A DNA stretch of 64,000 nucleotides from Prorocentrum cordatum. Lineage: Eukaryota > Sar > Dinophyceae > Prorocentrales > Prorocentraceae. Both the position numbers and the translations under genes were made by a program. Shown here piece after piece: positions 10,546-20,443 of this stretch; the first letter of the stretch is position 1, and every line of letters begins with the position of its first letter. The notes beneath the pieces were generated by a model. It ran no database searches, was not told the DNA's origin, and saw only the letters and a program-made list of their open reading frames with translations. Location of the stretch: assembly GCA_963575745.1 (NCBI GenBank), contig CAUYUJ010009391.1, forward strand, positions 246,642 through 310,641, read 5' to 3'.

Positions 10546-10631
<86 letters not shown>
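10546..10631. repeat. CAT/ATC microsatellite, about 28 units
   Basis: A pure CAT run encoding poly-His, poly-Ile or poly-Ser depending on frame, and poly-Met or poly-Asp on the other strand. It joins directly to the 90 bp minisatellite. Confidence 0.97.
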
Positions 10632-11670
10632 ACACCCAATTCGGCACACCCCTCACACGTTTCGTGGCTCCATAGGGAGCTCCACCGAAGGCCCCAGTGG
10701 CCGCGGCCGCATGCGTCACCCACACCCATTTCGGCACACCCCTCACACCCGTGGCTCCATAGGGAGGCCGCATGCGTCACCCACACCCATTTCGGCACAC
10801 CCCTCACACGTTTCGTGGCTCCATAGGGAGCTCCACCGAAGGCCCCAGTGCCCGCGGCCGCATGCGTCACCCACACCCATTTCGGCACACCCCTCACACG
10901 TTTCGTGGCTCCATAGGGAGCTCCACCGAAGGCCCCAGTGCCCGCGGCCGCATGCGTCACCCACACCCATTTCGGCACACCCCTCACACGTTTCGTGGCT
11001 CCATAGGGAGCTCCACCGAAGGCCCCAGTGCCCGCGGCCGCATGCGTCACCCACACCCATTTCGGCACACCCCTCACACGTTTCGTGGCTCCATAGGGAG
11101 CTCCACCGAAGGCCCCAGTGCCCGCGGCCGCATGCGTCACCCACACCCATTTCGGCACACCCCTCACACGTTTCGTGGCTCCATAGGGAGCTCTCCACCC
11201 CTGTCCGCATGCGTCGGCACACCCCTCACACGTTTCGTGGCTCCATAGGGAGCTCCACCGAAGGCCCCAGTGCCCGCGGCCGCATGCGTCCCCCACACCC
11301 ATTTCGGCACACCCCTCACACGTTTCGTGGCTCCATAGGGAGCTCCACCGAAGGCCCCAGTGCCCGCGGCCGCATGCGTCACCCACACCCATTTCGGCAC
11401 ACCCCTCACACGTTTCGTGGCTCCATAGGGAGCTCCACCGAAGGCCCCAGTGCCCGCGGCCGCATGCGTCACCCACACCCATTTCGGCACACCCCTCACA
11501 CGTTTCGAGGCTCCATAGGGAGCTCCACCGAAGGCCCCAGTGCCCGCGGCCGCATGCGTCACCCACACCCATTTCGGCACACCCCTCACACGTTTCGTGG
11601 CTCCATAGGGAGCTCCACCGAAGGCCTCAGTGCCGCCGCCCGCATGCGTCACCCCCACCCATTTCGGCAC
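10632..11670. repeat. 90 bp minisatellite, about 11-12 units
   Basis: The unit contains CATGCGTCACCCACACCCAT, TTCGGCACACCCCTCACACG, TTTCGTGGCTCCATAGGGAG and CTCCACCGAAGGCCCCAGTG. Unit starts at 10861, 10951, 11041 and 11131, then 11283, 11373, 11463 and 11553, show the exact 90 bp period. Shortened units lie near 10755 and 11200. Thirty codons per unit keeps long frames open on both strands. Confidence 0.95.
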
Positions 11671-11689
11671 ACCCCCCGCATTTCTCGCA

Positions 11690-12161
11690 CGGCAGGGTCA
11701 TCACCACGGTGGCGTGCCAGGGGCGCACCATGCGCGAAGGCGACGGGGCGGGGGAACGGCGCTCCGGGGGCGGCCAGACCTCCGGGGCGCGAGCAGTCCG
11801 CGGCCAGACCATCTCTCGGTCCTGTGGACTCTCGCCCTGGGCCGTCGGCTGCCCGGCGCGCTGCTCCCTCGGTCGACGTCGCCCAGGCGTGATCCTGGAT
11901 TGCGGCCGCCACGAGGTAGGGAACGGCAAGAAGGAGGACGACGACTGGTGGCTGGAGCTCTACGTGCTGCTCTCGCGCGCCACGCGCCACGAGGACCTCC
12001 TGCTCATGCGGGCGCCGCGCATCGAGTTCTTCCTGGCAGGGCCGCCGCAGGGCTTGCGGAAGCAGCTGGAGCAGTTTGCGGCGCGCACGAAGCGGTGCAG
12101 GAGGGAAGCGACGGCCCTCGCCAGGGAGCTCGGCTTCACCGAGTTCATCCGCGAGGCCTGA
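11690..12161 (+). pseudogene. C-terminal fragment of a PIF1/UvrD-type helicase
   Basis: Two stretches resemble the last motifs of superfamily 1 helicases. One is TVACQGRTM (about 11705-11731), like the T.HACQG.T motif. The other, from about 11888, has ILDCGRHEV then YVLLSRATRHEDLLLMRAP, like the motif VI region (YVALSRAT...L.LRAP). The frame ends at a TGA (12159-12161) after a Leu/Arg-rich tail. About 150 bases of Gly/Arg-rich reading separate the motifs and have no counterpart in such helicases, so this may be an intron or insertion. The ATPase core (Walker A and B) is absent, because the 90 bp minisatellite lies directly upstream. Small fragments of this kind seem common in dinoflagellate DNA (from memory). 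I treat it as a remnant. It would be real only if upstream exons exist beyond the minisatellite. Confidence 0.55.
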
Positions 12162-12830
12162 CCTGAGGAGCGTCTCCCCCGAGCCGCGCCTTCTCTCGAC
12201 TGCCCGACTAATTGTTTGGCCTCGCGCCGCGGACGACCCGCGCGCGTCGCTGGGACCCTCTCGGGGCGACCAGCGCGCGTCGCGGGAACTCCGTGCTGCG
12301 GGGGGCCCGGCGCCTCGTTCGCCCGTCGTCGCTCTGCCCAGCGGTCAGAGACTTGCCCGCTATCAGCCAGCCAGTTAGCTAGTCAGCTCTCTCTGCTTCG
12401 CGCAGCGGACGACCCGCGCGCGTCGCTGGGACCCCGCCCGGGGCGACCAGCGCGCGTCGCGGGGACTCCGCGCTGCGCTGCGCCCGCAGCCTTGGATTTT
12501 GGAGTGCGCGGGCAAAGAGGAAGGAAAAGAAGAGCCGAAAGCGGGCGCGATCCTCGCAAGAGGCGTGCCGACATGGGCGTCGCGACGTGCGGACGCTGCC
12601 GTCGGGGTTCCCGCGGAAGCTGCCTGCGGCGGCCACGCCCAGTGTCGCGTGTGTTCGGACAGGCATGCTCGAACCATTCACATTCATATACACTTACACT
12701 AGGCGTTTCCATGATCGCATTCATGCAAATATATTCACTCGCGCGCAGACCCATTCATACTCAGATTCCCTCGCGCTCTGACTCACCCGCGTTCTTTCTC
12801 TCGTAATCAGATCTATCGTATTCCTTTGCG
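12162..12830. repeat. two-copy GC-rich direct repeat and flanks
   Basis: GCGGACGACCCGCGCGCGTC, GCTGGGACCC and GGGGCGACCAGCGCGCGTCG occur at 12227-12300 and again at 12404-12480. Each copy is partly self-complementary (CCCGCGCGCGTCGC against GCGCGCGTCGCGGG). No gene recognised in the remainder. Confidence 0.7.
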
Positions 12831-12839
12831 TTGTGTACC

Positions 12840-12900
12840 CCGCCACATTTCGGCACACCCCTCATGCGGTTCGTGGCCCCATAGGGAGCGCCACCGAAGA
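12840..12900. repeat. isolated diverged unit of the 90 bp minisatellite
   Basis: CGCCACATTTCGGCACACCC, CTCATGCGGTTCGTGGCCCC and ATAGGGAGCGCCACCGAAG closely match the unit at 10632-11670, about 1.2 kb from the array. It is a dispersed single copy. Confidence 0.8.
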
Positions 12901-12984
12901 AGATACTCACAATTGCGATACTCACAACTGCATATGGTTGGGTCCTTCGCCAAGATATTTTTTCAAGACGTTGGGTCTCTGGGT

Positions 12985-13170
12985 AACAGCCCCTCCCTGT
13001 CGGGGGTTGGGGGCGCGCCGGAGGCTCTCTTCACGAGGAGAGTCGGGGCGCGAAGGCTGGGGGACCACCGCGGCCGGTGCCGAGAGGGGCGTAACCGCCC
13101 CTCCCCGTCGGGGGGCGGGGGCGCGCCGGGGGCTCGCTTCACGAGGGGAGTCCGGGCTCAAGAGGCGGGG
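12985..13170. repeat. two more copies of the GGGGGCGCGCCGG unit
   Basis: Copies at about 12990-13050 and 13103-13165, each ending CACGAGGAGAGT or CACGAGGGGAGT followed by CGGGCT, matching 10082-10155. Confidence 0.7.
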
Positions 13171-13194
13171 GTCAGTGCAGGGCTCAGTTCGACT

Positions 13195-13724
13195 CCTCTG
13201 AGTCTTTCGATTCGATTCGATTTCGATGGCTTCCGATTCCGATTCGATTCGGCTTGGGATTCCGATTCGGGGTCCGATGTCTCAATGGAGGCCTACAAGC
13301 CTGCCGATGTCTGCCGATTCGGCTTTTCCCGACTCGGCTGCCGATTTCCGGCGATCCGATTCCTTCCGATCGCCGATCCGACTTGTCGATTCGATTCTGG
13401 GAATGCAAACGGGGGTCAGCCAAGGCGCTGGATCTTGCAGGATCCTGTAGTGCCAGAGTTGCATTGACCTGAGCTTGGGTGCAGGATCCTGTAGGGATCC
13501 TGCAAGGCCCGACTGACCCTGGTTTGGATTGACCCATGTCAGAAGATCCCCGATCCTTCTAAGAAGTCTTCCCCCTCCCCCTACCCCCTCTGCGCGCCGC
13601 CAAAATGGGGGGGTGACCTAAATGGGGGGTGGAGCAAAGGGCCCGATCGGGGGCCTTTGAGGGCTTTTTTTGCAGCGGAGCCTTTAGGGCCCCCTTGGGG
13701 TACTGGCTCCAAAAGTCGACGAAA
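13195..13724. repeat. GATTCG-type degenerate repeat, then no gene
   Basis: 13195-13400 is built from GATTCGATT, CCGATTCCGATT and related 5-6 base motifs. 13430-13510 contains GGATCCTGTAG and GGATCCTGCAAGG repeats that can pair as hairpins. The rest is GC-rich with nothing recognised. Confidence 0.7.
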
Positions 13725-13940
13725 AAACAGCATACACATAAACTTGCGGCGCTCCGCGCGGATTTCTTGGATCCGCGCTGGGCCTCCCCGGCGGCGCCTC
13801 CGTCGCTGCCCCTGGCGCGCTCCGCGCGCTCGGGAGGGGGGTCCAGTGCAGATCCAAGGAATCCGCGCGGAGCGCCAACAGTTTATGTTTGTCCCGTTTT
13901 TCTTCTTCTTCTTCTTCTTCTTTTTCTTCTTCTTCTTCTA
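13725..13940 (+). mobile_element. TIR element, family D, copy 1, with TTC tail
   Basis: The left arm runs through ACACATAAAC to GGCGCTCCGCGCGGATTTCT, then TGGATC. The right arm, GATCCAAGGAATCCGCGCGG then AGCGCC and GTTTATGT, is its inverse complement. A TTC run (13902-13937) follows on the right. Related copies lie at 50240-50450 and 51155-51335. Confidence 0.75.
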
Positions 13941-14156
13941 AATCGGGGCCCTAATAGGCTCCTTGAAGGCCACTTTCTCCCGCCCCCCTTCAGACCACCC
14001 CCCATTGCCACCCGCCCGAGCCTTGGCACAGGGGGCAATGCAAACGGGGCTCAGCCAGAGCGCCTGGCCGGGGTGGTTTCTGGGCCCTCCTCGGGGTTGC
14101 TCTTGTCGTTGGCCCAGGCAAGCTTGTTCGAAGAAGGGGTGACCTAGGCCTCCCAG

Positions 14157-14342
14157 ATGGTGTCGGAGCAGATCGGGTCGGAGGATCGCGTCGCATCGCC
14201 GATTCATCGGCGATGCGGCTCGATGTGGAGCCCGATCTTCTACGCGCCGACGGCGCCGAAGCACCGCTGGCGTCGCCGAGGCGTCGCCGATGCATCGGCG
14301 ATGCGACGCGATCCTCCGACCCCATTTTCTACTCGGACCCCA
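14157..14342. mobile_element. TIR element with ~57 bp arms (family G)
   Basis: The left arm (14161-14218) contains GGTCGGAGGATCGCGTCGCA, then TCGCCGAT and CATCGGCGATG. The right arm (14283-14339) is its inverse complement, ending GACGCGATCCTCCGACC. Each arm also holds its own small palindrome (ATCGCCGAT/ATCGGCGAT). No target duplication seen. Confidence 0.75.
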
Positions 14343-14451
14343 TCAAGGCGGCCTCTAGAGGATGGCATCGGCAGGGGCTTTCGGATGTCTGCGCGGGTCC
14401 CTCGCAAGGGCGCTGGAACCCCCGGCGGCGCCTCCGCGCGCCGGGGGTGTG

Positions 14452-14605
14452 GGGTAAGTCGGGCCTGTCCCTCTACAGGGGGAATAGTTTGAAATGGGTA
14501 AACACTAGTATGGGGACGATTCATTTTGGAACACTTTTGCGAATTTGTTGACTATTTTTTATTTTTCGTCCAAAATCCGCCTGTAGGGGGACACGCCCGG
14601 CATAA
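14452..14605. mobile_element. TIR element, family B, copy 3
   Basis: The left end is TAAGTCGGGCCTGTCCCTCT, then ACAGGGGGAATAG. The right end is ATCCGCCTGTAGGGGGACAC, then GCCCGGCATAA. The interior holds GGGGACGATTCATTTTGG and TTGACTATTTTTTATTTTTC. GTGTG occurs on both sides (14447-14451 and 14606-14610), a candidate target duplication, although the ends are offset by a few bases. Confidence 0.8.
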
Positions 14606-14611
14606 GTGTGT

Positions 14612-14690
14612 GGGGGGGTGCAGCGCCGATGCGAGAAATCCGCGCGGAACTCAGACAGTGGATGCTTGTGCAGATGTTTGTGGCTCTGCG
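14612..14690. mobile_element. TIR element, family D, one-ended fragment
   Basis: CAGCGCCGATGCGAGAAATC, then CGCGCGGAACTCAGACAG and TGTTTGTGG, match the right-hand half of the family D copy at 51155-51335. The left half is missing because family B copy 3 ends immediately upstream. Confidence 0.5.
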
Positions 14691-15021
14691 CCCTCCCCCC
14701 GCGGCCGGCATGCCCGCCCGCTCGCCCGCGCGCGCGCGCCCAGTTTGGCATTTTCCTCCTGGCCATCGCCGCCGTCTTCGGCGCGCCCCCCGCGCGAGTT
14801 TGTTGGCGCCGTGGGCGACAGCCCGCCCGCGCGCGCGGGCGCTCTCTCATTAGATGTACACACATCGCCTTTGTTTTACAGACACATGTACATCTATCTG
14901 TGTATATGTATACATGCATATACACATACACATACATAACATCATATTTACACATATACATATACACATACGTATACATATACATATCCTTATGCATATG
15001 CAGCTACCTCTGCACGTACAC

Positions 15022-15058
<37 letters not shown>

Positions 15059-15140
15059 TACATAACCATACGCATGTGTACACACCATACGTTTGACTAT
15101 AATGTACATACACATATACATCTACGTTTACATGTGCATA

Positions 15141-15182
<42 letters not shown>

Positions 15183-15782
15183 CATACATACATTTTTTAT
15201 ATCTATATATATTCGCATGAACATTTGCATATGCATGCACGTAGACACATAAACATACATCCACATGATTATAACCATACCTATACTTATACTTGTGCCT
15301 AGACCTAGACCGGTTCAACTACCCATACATATACCTATGCCTACACCTGTAGCTATACCTATACCCATATCTGTAACTATACATATACCTCTACCTGTAC
15401 CTATACATCTACCTATACCTATACCTATACCTTTTCATATGTCTATACCTTTACCTTTATCTGTAATGTACCTTTACCTTTACCGTTACCTTTGCCTTTA
15501 CTTGTACCTGTACCTATACCTAAACTTACTACAGATTTCAGTGCCTCTACCTATACCTATACCTGTACCTATACGTAATACCTACACCTATACATATACC
15601 TATACCTATACCTATACCTATACATACACCTGTACATATACGTATACCTGTACCTGTACCTGTACCTGTACCGGTTCCTCTACCTATACCAATACCTTTA
15701 CCTAATACCTATACCTATACCGATACCTGTACCATACATTTACATGCACATGTACTTATACATATGCATATGCATATACACG
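14691..15782. repeat. ACATAC and TACCTA hexanucleotide arrays with a TA run
   Basis: 14870-15260 is built from ACATAC/ACATAT units with a pure TA run near 15144-15175. 15265-15740 is built from TACCTATACC units. Long Ile-Tyr-His and Thr-Tyr frames are artefacts. The copia element is inserted at the right end of this array. 14691-14850 is GC-rich with nothing recognised. Confidence 0.9.
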
Positions 15783-15788
15783 TACATG

Positions 15789-16006
15789 TGTCGATTCTCT
15801 TGCCAAGTATCTAACCCATGTGAGCTTTAAGACAGTGGGCAGGCCCAGAGAGTTGTATAGCAGGTCTGCAATCATGTTGTTCTTGCCTTTCTGTTCCGCA
15901 GCCTTTGGCACGAGGCACCTCTGTGTTGTCAGGTTTTCAGGAAAACCTCGCCCCATCGTCGCCTAGCGTCAACATCGGAAAAGGGTTCTGAGAGCAGTTG
16001 GATTCA
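15789..16006 (+). repeat. 5' LTR of the copia element
   Basis: 218 bp, starting TGTCGATTCTCTTGCCAAGT and ending GAGCAGTTGGATTCA. It differs from the 3' LTR at about five sites (for example CAAGTATC against CAACTATC, and one A fewer in GGAAAAGGG). Confidence 0.95.
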
Positions 16007-16009
16007 TAG

Positions 16010-16027
16010 TGGTAGCGGAGCTGGGGT
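16010..16027 (+). other. tRNA primer-binding site
   Basis: TGGTAGCGGAGCTGGGG starts 4 bases after the 5' LTR. It closely resembles TGGTATCAGAGC, the complement of the initiator-Met tRNA 3' end used by many copia elements. Primer identity is inferred. Confidence 0.75.
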
Positions 16028-16089
16028 ACGTCCTCGGCTCCAATACGCACTGCGCACTCTAGCTCTCAGGGCCCCCCTGTGTCCAAGAC

Positions 16090-18909
16090 ATGTCGGCGGC
16101 GGCTGCTGGCGAGGCCCAGGATCCAGCACAGGCGGCCGGAGGCCAAAGGGCGGCCCACGAGGAGTTGCAGGGAGTTTCGACGATGAGTGTGGCCGACCTC
16201 GGCCGCATGATCAGAGAGCTAGTCCGCGAGGAGCTGAATGTGTTCGACAGAGGTGCCGACCGATCAGTAGCTCCCGCGGGTGAAGGTGATCGGTCAGTGC
16301 GTGTGCCACCTGCAGGGGAAGACCACGGCCAGTGGCGGGACTCAGCCTCAGAGTGGGGAGGCTGGAGTGCGGCTAACTGGTATGGCGCAGCAGGTGGCGC
16401 TCAAGAAGGCGATAGGTGGAAGGAGCAGTCCAGTGGAGATTATCGACAGAGTTGGATACGAGATCCCTGGCAAGACGAGAAGCCGAAGTCCACGCCGGGT
16501 CAATGGGAGGAGGACCCGTGGGGTGCATACGGCTCCAGCCTGTCCGCCTGGTGGCAACAAGACAACGGCAAGCGGGGGGACTTCAGCGACCCAGAGCCCT
16601 GGATGGGCTGGCCAGACTACCGACTATGGAAGCGGAAGATACTCAGGTGGGAGAAGGCCACGGACGTTGTGCCCGGCAAGCGGGCAGACAGGGTACTCAA
16701 GATGTTAGACACGGAGTTGCAGAGGAAGCTGGAGTGCATCACCGACGCCCAGCTCGCCAGCTCGCTCGGTGTCCAGTGCGTCTTGAAGCAGCTGGACCTT
16801 CTCTCGGGGGAGCGCCACGACGACGAGCGTCGGCGGACCGCCAGGGAGTGCCTGTTCCAGTACCAGCGGAAGAACGCGGAGACACTGACCTCCTTCGCGT
16901 CCCGACTGGACCATCAGTTCGACAGGATCGCCGCTCAAGGGCTCGAGATGCCTGACGAGTGGAAGGCCCTCTTCCTAGAAGAGGGCGCAGGGCGGGATGA
17001 CGCCAGCTCGCGACTCATCAGAGTTCTGACCAAGGGCGACACGTCCTACTCGTCGACGCTGGCGGCTATCAGGGAGCTGGACATCAGCAAGAAGGAGACG
17101 ATGACCGGCACTCGTCGCAACCTGGTAGCCCACGTCGAAGGACACGACGCTCCGACGCCACCGACGTCATTCCCGGTGGATGTTCAGGAGGATCTGCTTA
17201 GTGTGGAAGACGTCTCATCGCTCGACACAGACGCGGAGTACGCGCTCCTGGACGTCATCGAGCAGAAGGGCCTGGGCGAGGCGGACGTACCAATCGTTCT
17301 GGCAACGACGCAGGCTGATCGCAGGAAGACCTGGCGCCAGAACCGAGAGCTGAAGAGGAAACTCAAGACCGACAGGAGGTACTTCCAGCGCAGCGCTCCA
17401 GGTCAGAGTTCCGGAGACAAGCCCCGGAGAGCGGACGGCCACTACAGCGCTCGCGGCCATCAGCGAGACCGCAAGACGAGGCTCCCTCTCTCCGAGATTA
17501 TCAAGCGCTCGAAGTGCCGAATCTGTCAGCAAAAGGGGCACTGGGGCGATGAGTGCCCTAACAAGAGCAACACGGCCGCCAGTCAGAGGCAGGCGGGGGC
17601 CCAGCGACAGCAGGCGAGCCCTCCGGTCACTGGCTTCTGCTACCCCAATGCCCAGGAGGATGCCTTCCTCATGGACGTGCCGATGCCGCTGAGCACGAAG
17701 GAGACAGCGATCGTGGCCGGTCGCAGCATCGACACCTGTCTACAGCGAGACGTGATCCTACAGGCGACAAAGGGCGGCAGTCCGGGCGGGCTGCGCGTCC
17801 CGCCAGGCGCCGCGGTTCTCGACGCGGCAGCTGGGCAGGGCCTGGTCGGCAAGAGGAACCTCGCGGAGCTCGATGGCCACCTTCGGCAGATGGGCTACGC
17901 GGTGGTGCATGTCGCGGCTCGCCACGCCTCAGCAGGTGGTGTCGGTGGCAAGACGGACGTGCTGTCGACAGCATTGATTCCGATGGGCATCGAGGAGGCC
18001 CACGGAGTGCTCGAGGTTGATGTGATTGAGAAGGATATTCCTTTGCTGTTTCCAGTCTTCTTGCTCGCGACCTTGGGCGCAGTTGTAGATTTGCCCAGGA
18101 AAGAGGTGTTCTTCTCGAAGCTGGGTCGGACCACGAAGGTGTTTTTTCTTTCCTCGGGTCACCCATGTTTCTGGATTGACCGCTTGAGGAAACCTCAGGA
18201 GTTTCAATGTCCCGAGCGGCTGGCTCGGGATTTCCCCGAGATTTGTGCTGACAGCTTCAGGCAGCCTGTTCGCCCTGTCGCGGAGTATAAGGCCTCCTCA
18301 GCTCAGATCCCTCGCTTCGTCCACTTCTCGATCTCGGGTTTCTCTGGGCCCCAGGTCGACGGCCCAGGTCCCAAGGGCGGAATCCCCGCAGGCCCCGACG
18401 ACTCGACTCGACGAAACGACGACGACCCACAAAAGCTAGAGACGATGTGTACGACCGTCGACGACCGGAGCATCATCGAAGACAACGGCAAAGTGCTTTC
18501 CGGGGAGTGTCCGATAAACGAGGGCTTGAAGTTTCCATGGGTTGTCAATTCAGATGTGTCCGGGCGCGTTCTTGGGGATCTGCGCTCGACGGCATCATCG
18601 CACCGGAGATCATCTTTGCTCGAGCAAAAGGACCAGTTGACACTCGATCAGTGGTTGTCCGCCCTGTCCGAGAGGGATGCCTGCGTCAGGGACTCCGGTT
18701 CATGCGTTCGCAGGGAAGTATGTTCTCACGGACAACGACGCTCCAGAAGATCTCAGTCGGAGCTCGAGGCATTGGATTATTCTGACGTCTCTGATAATGA
18801 GCATGGCGTGCATGATCAGTCGCGAGCTGCGCAGCATGCTTCATGCGGGACGTCTCTTCACCCTCAAGACCAGAAAGATGGATCGGCGCTTGACAGAGCA
18901 CAAAGATGA
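16090..18909 (+). CDS. gag: gag with zinc knuckle and aspartic-protease-like motif
   Basis: This is the start of the copia polyprotein. The ATG lies 83 bases after the 5' LTR and is the first long frame. Residues ~185-345 have the helical capsid-like character of copia gag (GWPDYRLWKRKILRWEK and LDHQFDRI). A CCHC knuckle sits at C476, C479, H484 and C489, expected to bind RNA. At D578 the string VLDAAAGQGLVG stands where the protease active site should be. The usual D-T/S-G-A triad is not conserved, so activity is doubtful, although hydrophobic-D-x-A-A-G forms occur in dinoflagellate relatives (from memory). After about 18,600 the frame loses coherence. A plus frame shifted by one (from ~18,677) reads better, so the last ~80 residues are probably out of frame. 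Confidence 0.85.
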   Translation: MSAAAAGEAQDPAQAAGGQRAAHEELQGVSTMSVADLGRMIRELVREELNVFDRGADRSVAPAGEGDRSVRVPPAGEDHGQWRDSASEWGGWSAANWYGAAGGAQEGDRWKEQSSGDYRQSWIRDPWQDEKPKSTPGQWEEDPWGAYGSSLSAWWQQDNGKRGDFSDPEPWMGWPDYRLWKRKILRWEKATDVVPGKRADRVLKMLDTELQRKLECITDAQLASSLGVQCVLKQLDLLSGERHDDERRRTARECLFQYQRKNAETLTSFASRLDHQFDRIAAQGLEMPDEWKALFLEEGAGRDDASSRLIRVLTKGDTSYSSTLAAIRELDISKKETMTGTRRNLVAHVEGHDAPTPPTSFPVDVQEDLLSVEDVSSLDTDAEYALLDVIEQKGLGEADVPIVLATTQADRRKTWRQNRELKRKLKTDRRYFQRSAPGQSSGDKPRRADGHYSARGHQRDRKTRLPLSEIIKRSKCRICQQKGHWGDECPNKSNTAASQRQAGAQRQQASPPVTGFCYPNAQEDAFLMDVPMPLSTKETAIVAGRSIDTCLQRDVILQATKGGSPGGLRVPPGAAVLDAAAGQGLVGKRNLAELDGHLRQMGYAVVHVAARHASAGGVGGKTDVLSTALIPMGIEEAHGVLEVDVIEKDIPLLFPVFLLATLGAVVDLPRKEVFFSKLGRTTKVFFLSSGHPCFWIDRLRKPQEFQCPERLARDFPEICADSFRQPVRPVAEYKASSAQIPRFVHFSISGFSGPQVDGPGPKGGIPAGPDDSTRRNDDDPQKLETMCTTVDDRSIIEDNGKVLSGECPINEGLKFPWVVNSDVSGRVLGDLRSTASSHRRSSLLEQKDQLTLDQWLSALSERDACVRDSGSCVRREVCSHGQRRSRRSQSELEALDYSDVSDNEHGVHDQSRAAQHASCGTSLHPQDQKDGSALDRAQR

Positions 18910-19619
18910 GCTGCCGTCATCCCATGGTGGAGATCTCCTCAGGGTCCAACATGCACGGCAAGTGGTGGGCATGCGAGAGGTGCGGGCAGCCGATCGCATA
19001 CAGGGACCAGCAGCAGCTGAAAGCCCTGGGTCGTCTACCAAAGCGTGTCAGCCTGATTCTCAACTTCACCATCGCCGAGGTGATCCCCGATCCGAGGCCG
19101 CAATCACAATGGGAAAACAGTCCCTCTACGAAGGATCGTCTGGTCAAGCCAAGCCCGGTGCACGGGGAGAATCGGGTGGGCTACAGCCGCGCGGTCGCCG
19201 ACCCGTCCAAGGAGGTGAGCGAGGAGACGCCCATGGAGGAGGAGCAGCTTCCGCTGGCCCAGCCGCGCCTGGTGCGGCACGTGCAGGAGAGGTCGGCACG
19301 GCGCGCGGCGGAGGGCCCGGCTCAGCACAACCCGAGGGGGGAGAGGGAGAGCCTTTCCGCGCTGATGAAGGAGCAGATCGAGCAGATCAACACGCTGAAG
19401 GCCCAGCAGCAGAACACCGACCAGATGATGATGGAGAGTCGCCAGGCGATGGAGCGCATGACGAGTGTTCTGCAGCAGCAGGGGCAGGCCATTCAGAACC
19501 TGGACAAGTCCAAGTGGGAGGTGATCCAGGAGGCCAGTCCGCCCGGAACGTCGGGCTCATCTCAGCCGCACGCCAGCCAGAAGAAGGAGGAGCCCCTGCC
19601 CCCGGACGACCTCGAGTGA
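18906..19619 (+). pseudogene. copia polyprotein segment: Cys-rich finger and coiled coil
   Basis: It starts with an ATG overlapping the gag stop (ATGA). Near the start, CRHP...HGKWWACERCG suggests a small zinc-binding fold with His and Cys. Residues ~150-220 are Glu/Gln/Met-rich with heptad spacing, likely a coiled coil (LMKEQIEQINTLKAQQQN). It ends at a TGA at 19,617-19,619, and the reading continues in another frame. I take it as an internal piece of the gag-pol reading cut by frameshifts. The ATGA overlap could instead allow re-initiation, but nothing here proves that. The frame directly before it (RELRSMLHAGRLFTLK, frame of 18,677) also looks coding, so this segment may not be a separate protein. 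Confidence 0.65.
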
Positions 19620-20443
19620 GCGATTTCCAATCAGCGAGGTCCCTTCCAGACAGCATCGTCGAGCAAGTGCAGCGATCACTGCGTTGCCGTCTGGATGAAG
19701 AAGACTTCGTGGCGTGGAGCCCAGCATCAGACAAGGTAGAGCACCTGAGGAGACGCGCTCAGCGCATTGGTGAGCCCGAGCCCGCGCTTTATGCTCTTCC
19801 AGACGGCAGCAGTGCCATTCTCTTTAGAATATCGGGTTGGGCTAACGCTGTCCTGGGAGATGCCACAATCGATGACTACGAAGTTACCATACCCAAGAAC
19901 ATGCCAGATCAGACGATGGTATCTTCCGAGGAACTCTTGTCAGTCAAAGCAGAGACTTTTATTGAGCTCTTCTCCCCTCCTCGTATCTCACCATTTCTCC
20001 AGGATCGGGGGCTCAAGAAGGCGTTGAGTTGGGATCTTGATACGGGCTGGAATTTCATGGATCCAGGGGACCGTAGAAAAGCTTTATCGCAGATCGAGGA
20101 AGTTGAGCCCTGGTTCGTGGCCCTCGAGCCACCGTGCAATGCCTTTAGTCAGATTCTCGCCATAGGACGGGAACACATCTCGGCCGAGAAGGCGTTAGAG
20201 AAGATATTGAAAAGGTCTCACTTTGCTGCGTTTCGCTGTTCAGGTTGCCCAGATGCAACATCAGCGGGGCCGAAAGTTCTTTCTCGAGCACCCAGTGGGT
20301 GCGAGTTCATGGTCCGAAAAGTGTCTTCGGGGACTGGCCACGTCAGAAGGCATGTTTCTTGTCACTGTGGATCTCTGTCGGTTCGGTCTCCAGGTGAGCA
20401 AAGAGGGAAAGTCGAAGAAACCAACCAGGATCTTAACCAATGA
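19620..20443 (+). pseudogene. copia polyprotein segment: methyltransferase-like domain, first part
   Basis: In the frame of 18,677 the sequence reads coherently from about 19,620 to 20,232. It has ELFSPPR (19,964-19,984), DLDTGWNF soon after, and EPPCNAFSQI (Cys codon 20,135-20,137). The order and spacing resemble motifs I, II and IV of C5-type DNA methyltransferases (hydrophobic-E-L-F-S..., an acidic second motif, then P-C-x-x-F-S). The match is by eye. The frame then shifts and the reading continues in the next segment. Copia elements carrying cytosine methyltransferases are known in dinoflagellates. This shorter, divergent fold may be a different acquisition, or only a look-alike. Confidence 0.55.

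Noticed and set aside
10489-11892. 467-residue frame with poly-His then repeats
   Set aside because: It is the CAT microsatellite plus the 90 bp minisatellite read in one frame. The other strand is equally open.
13141-13170. GGGCTCAAG as a second spliced-leader relict
   Set aside because: Only the last 8 bases match, it is part of a GC-rich repeat unit, and no gene follows.
15265-15740. TACCTA array as a telomere
   Set aside because: It is not the TTTAGGG-type repeat expected for dinoflagellate telomeres, it is degenerate, and it lies inside the window.
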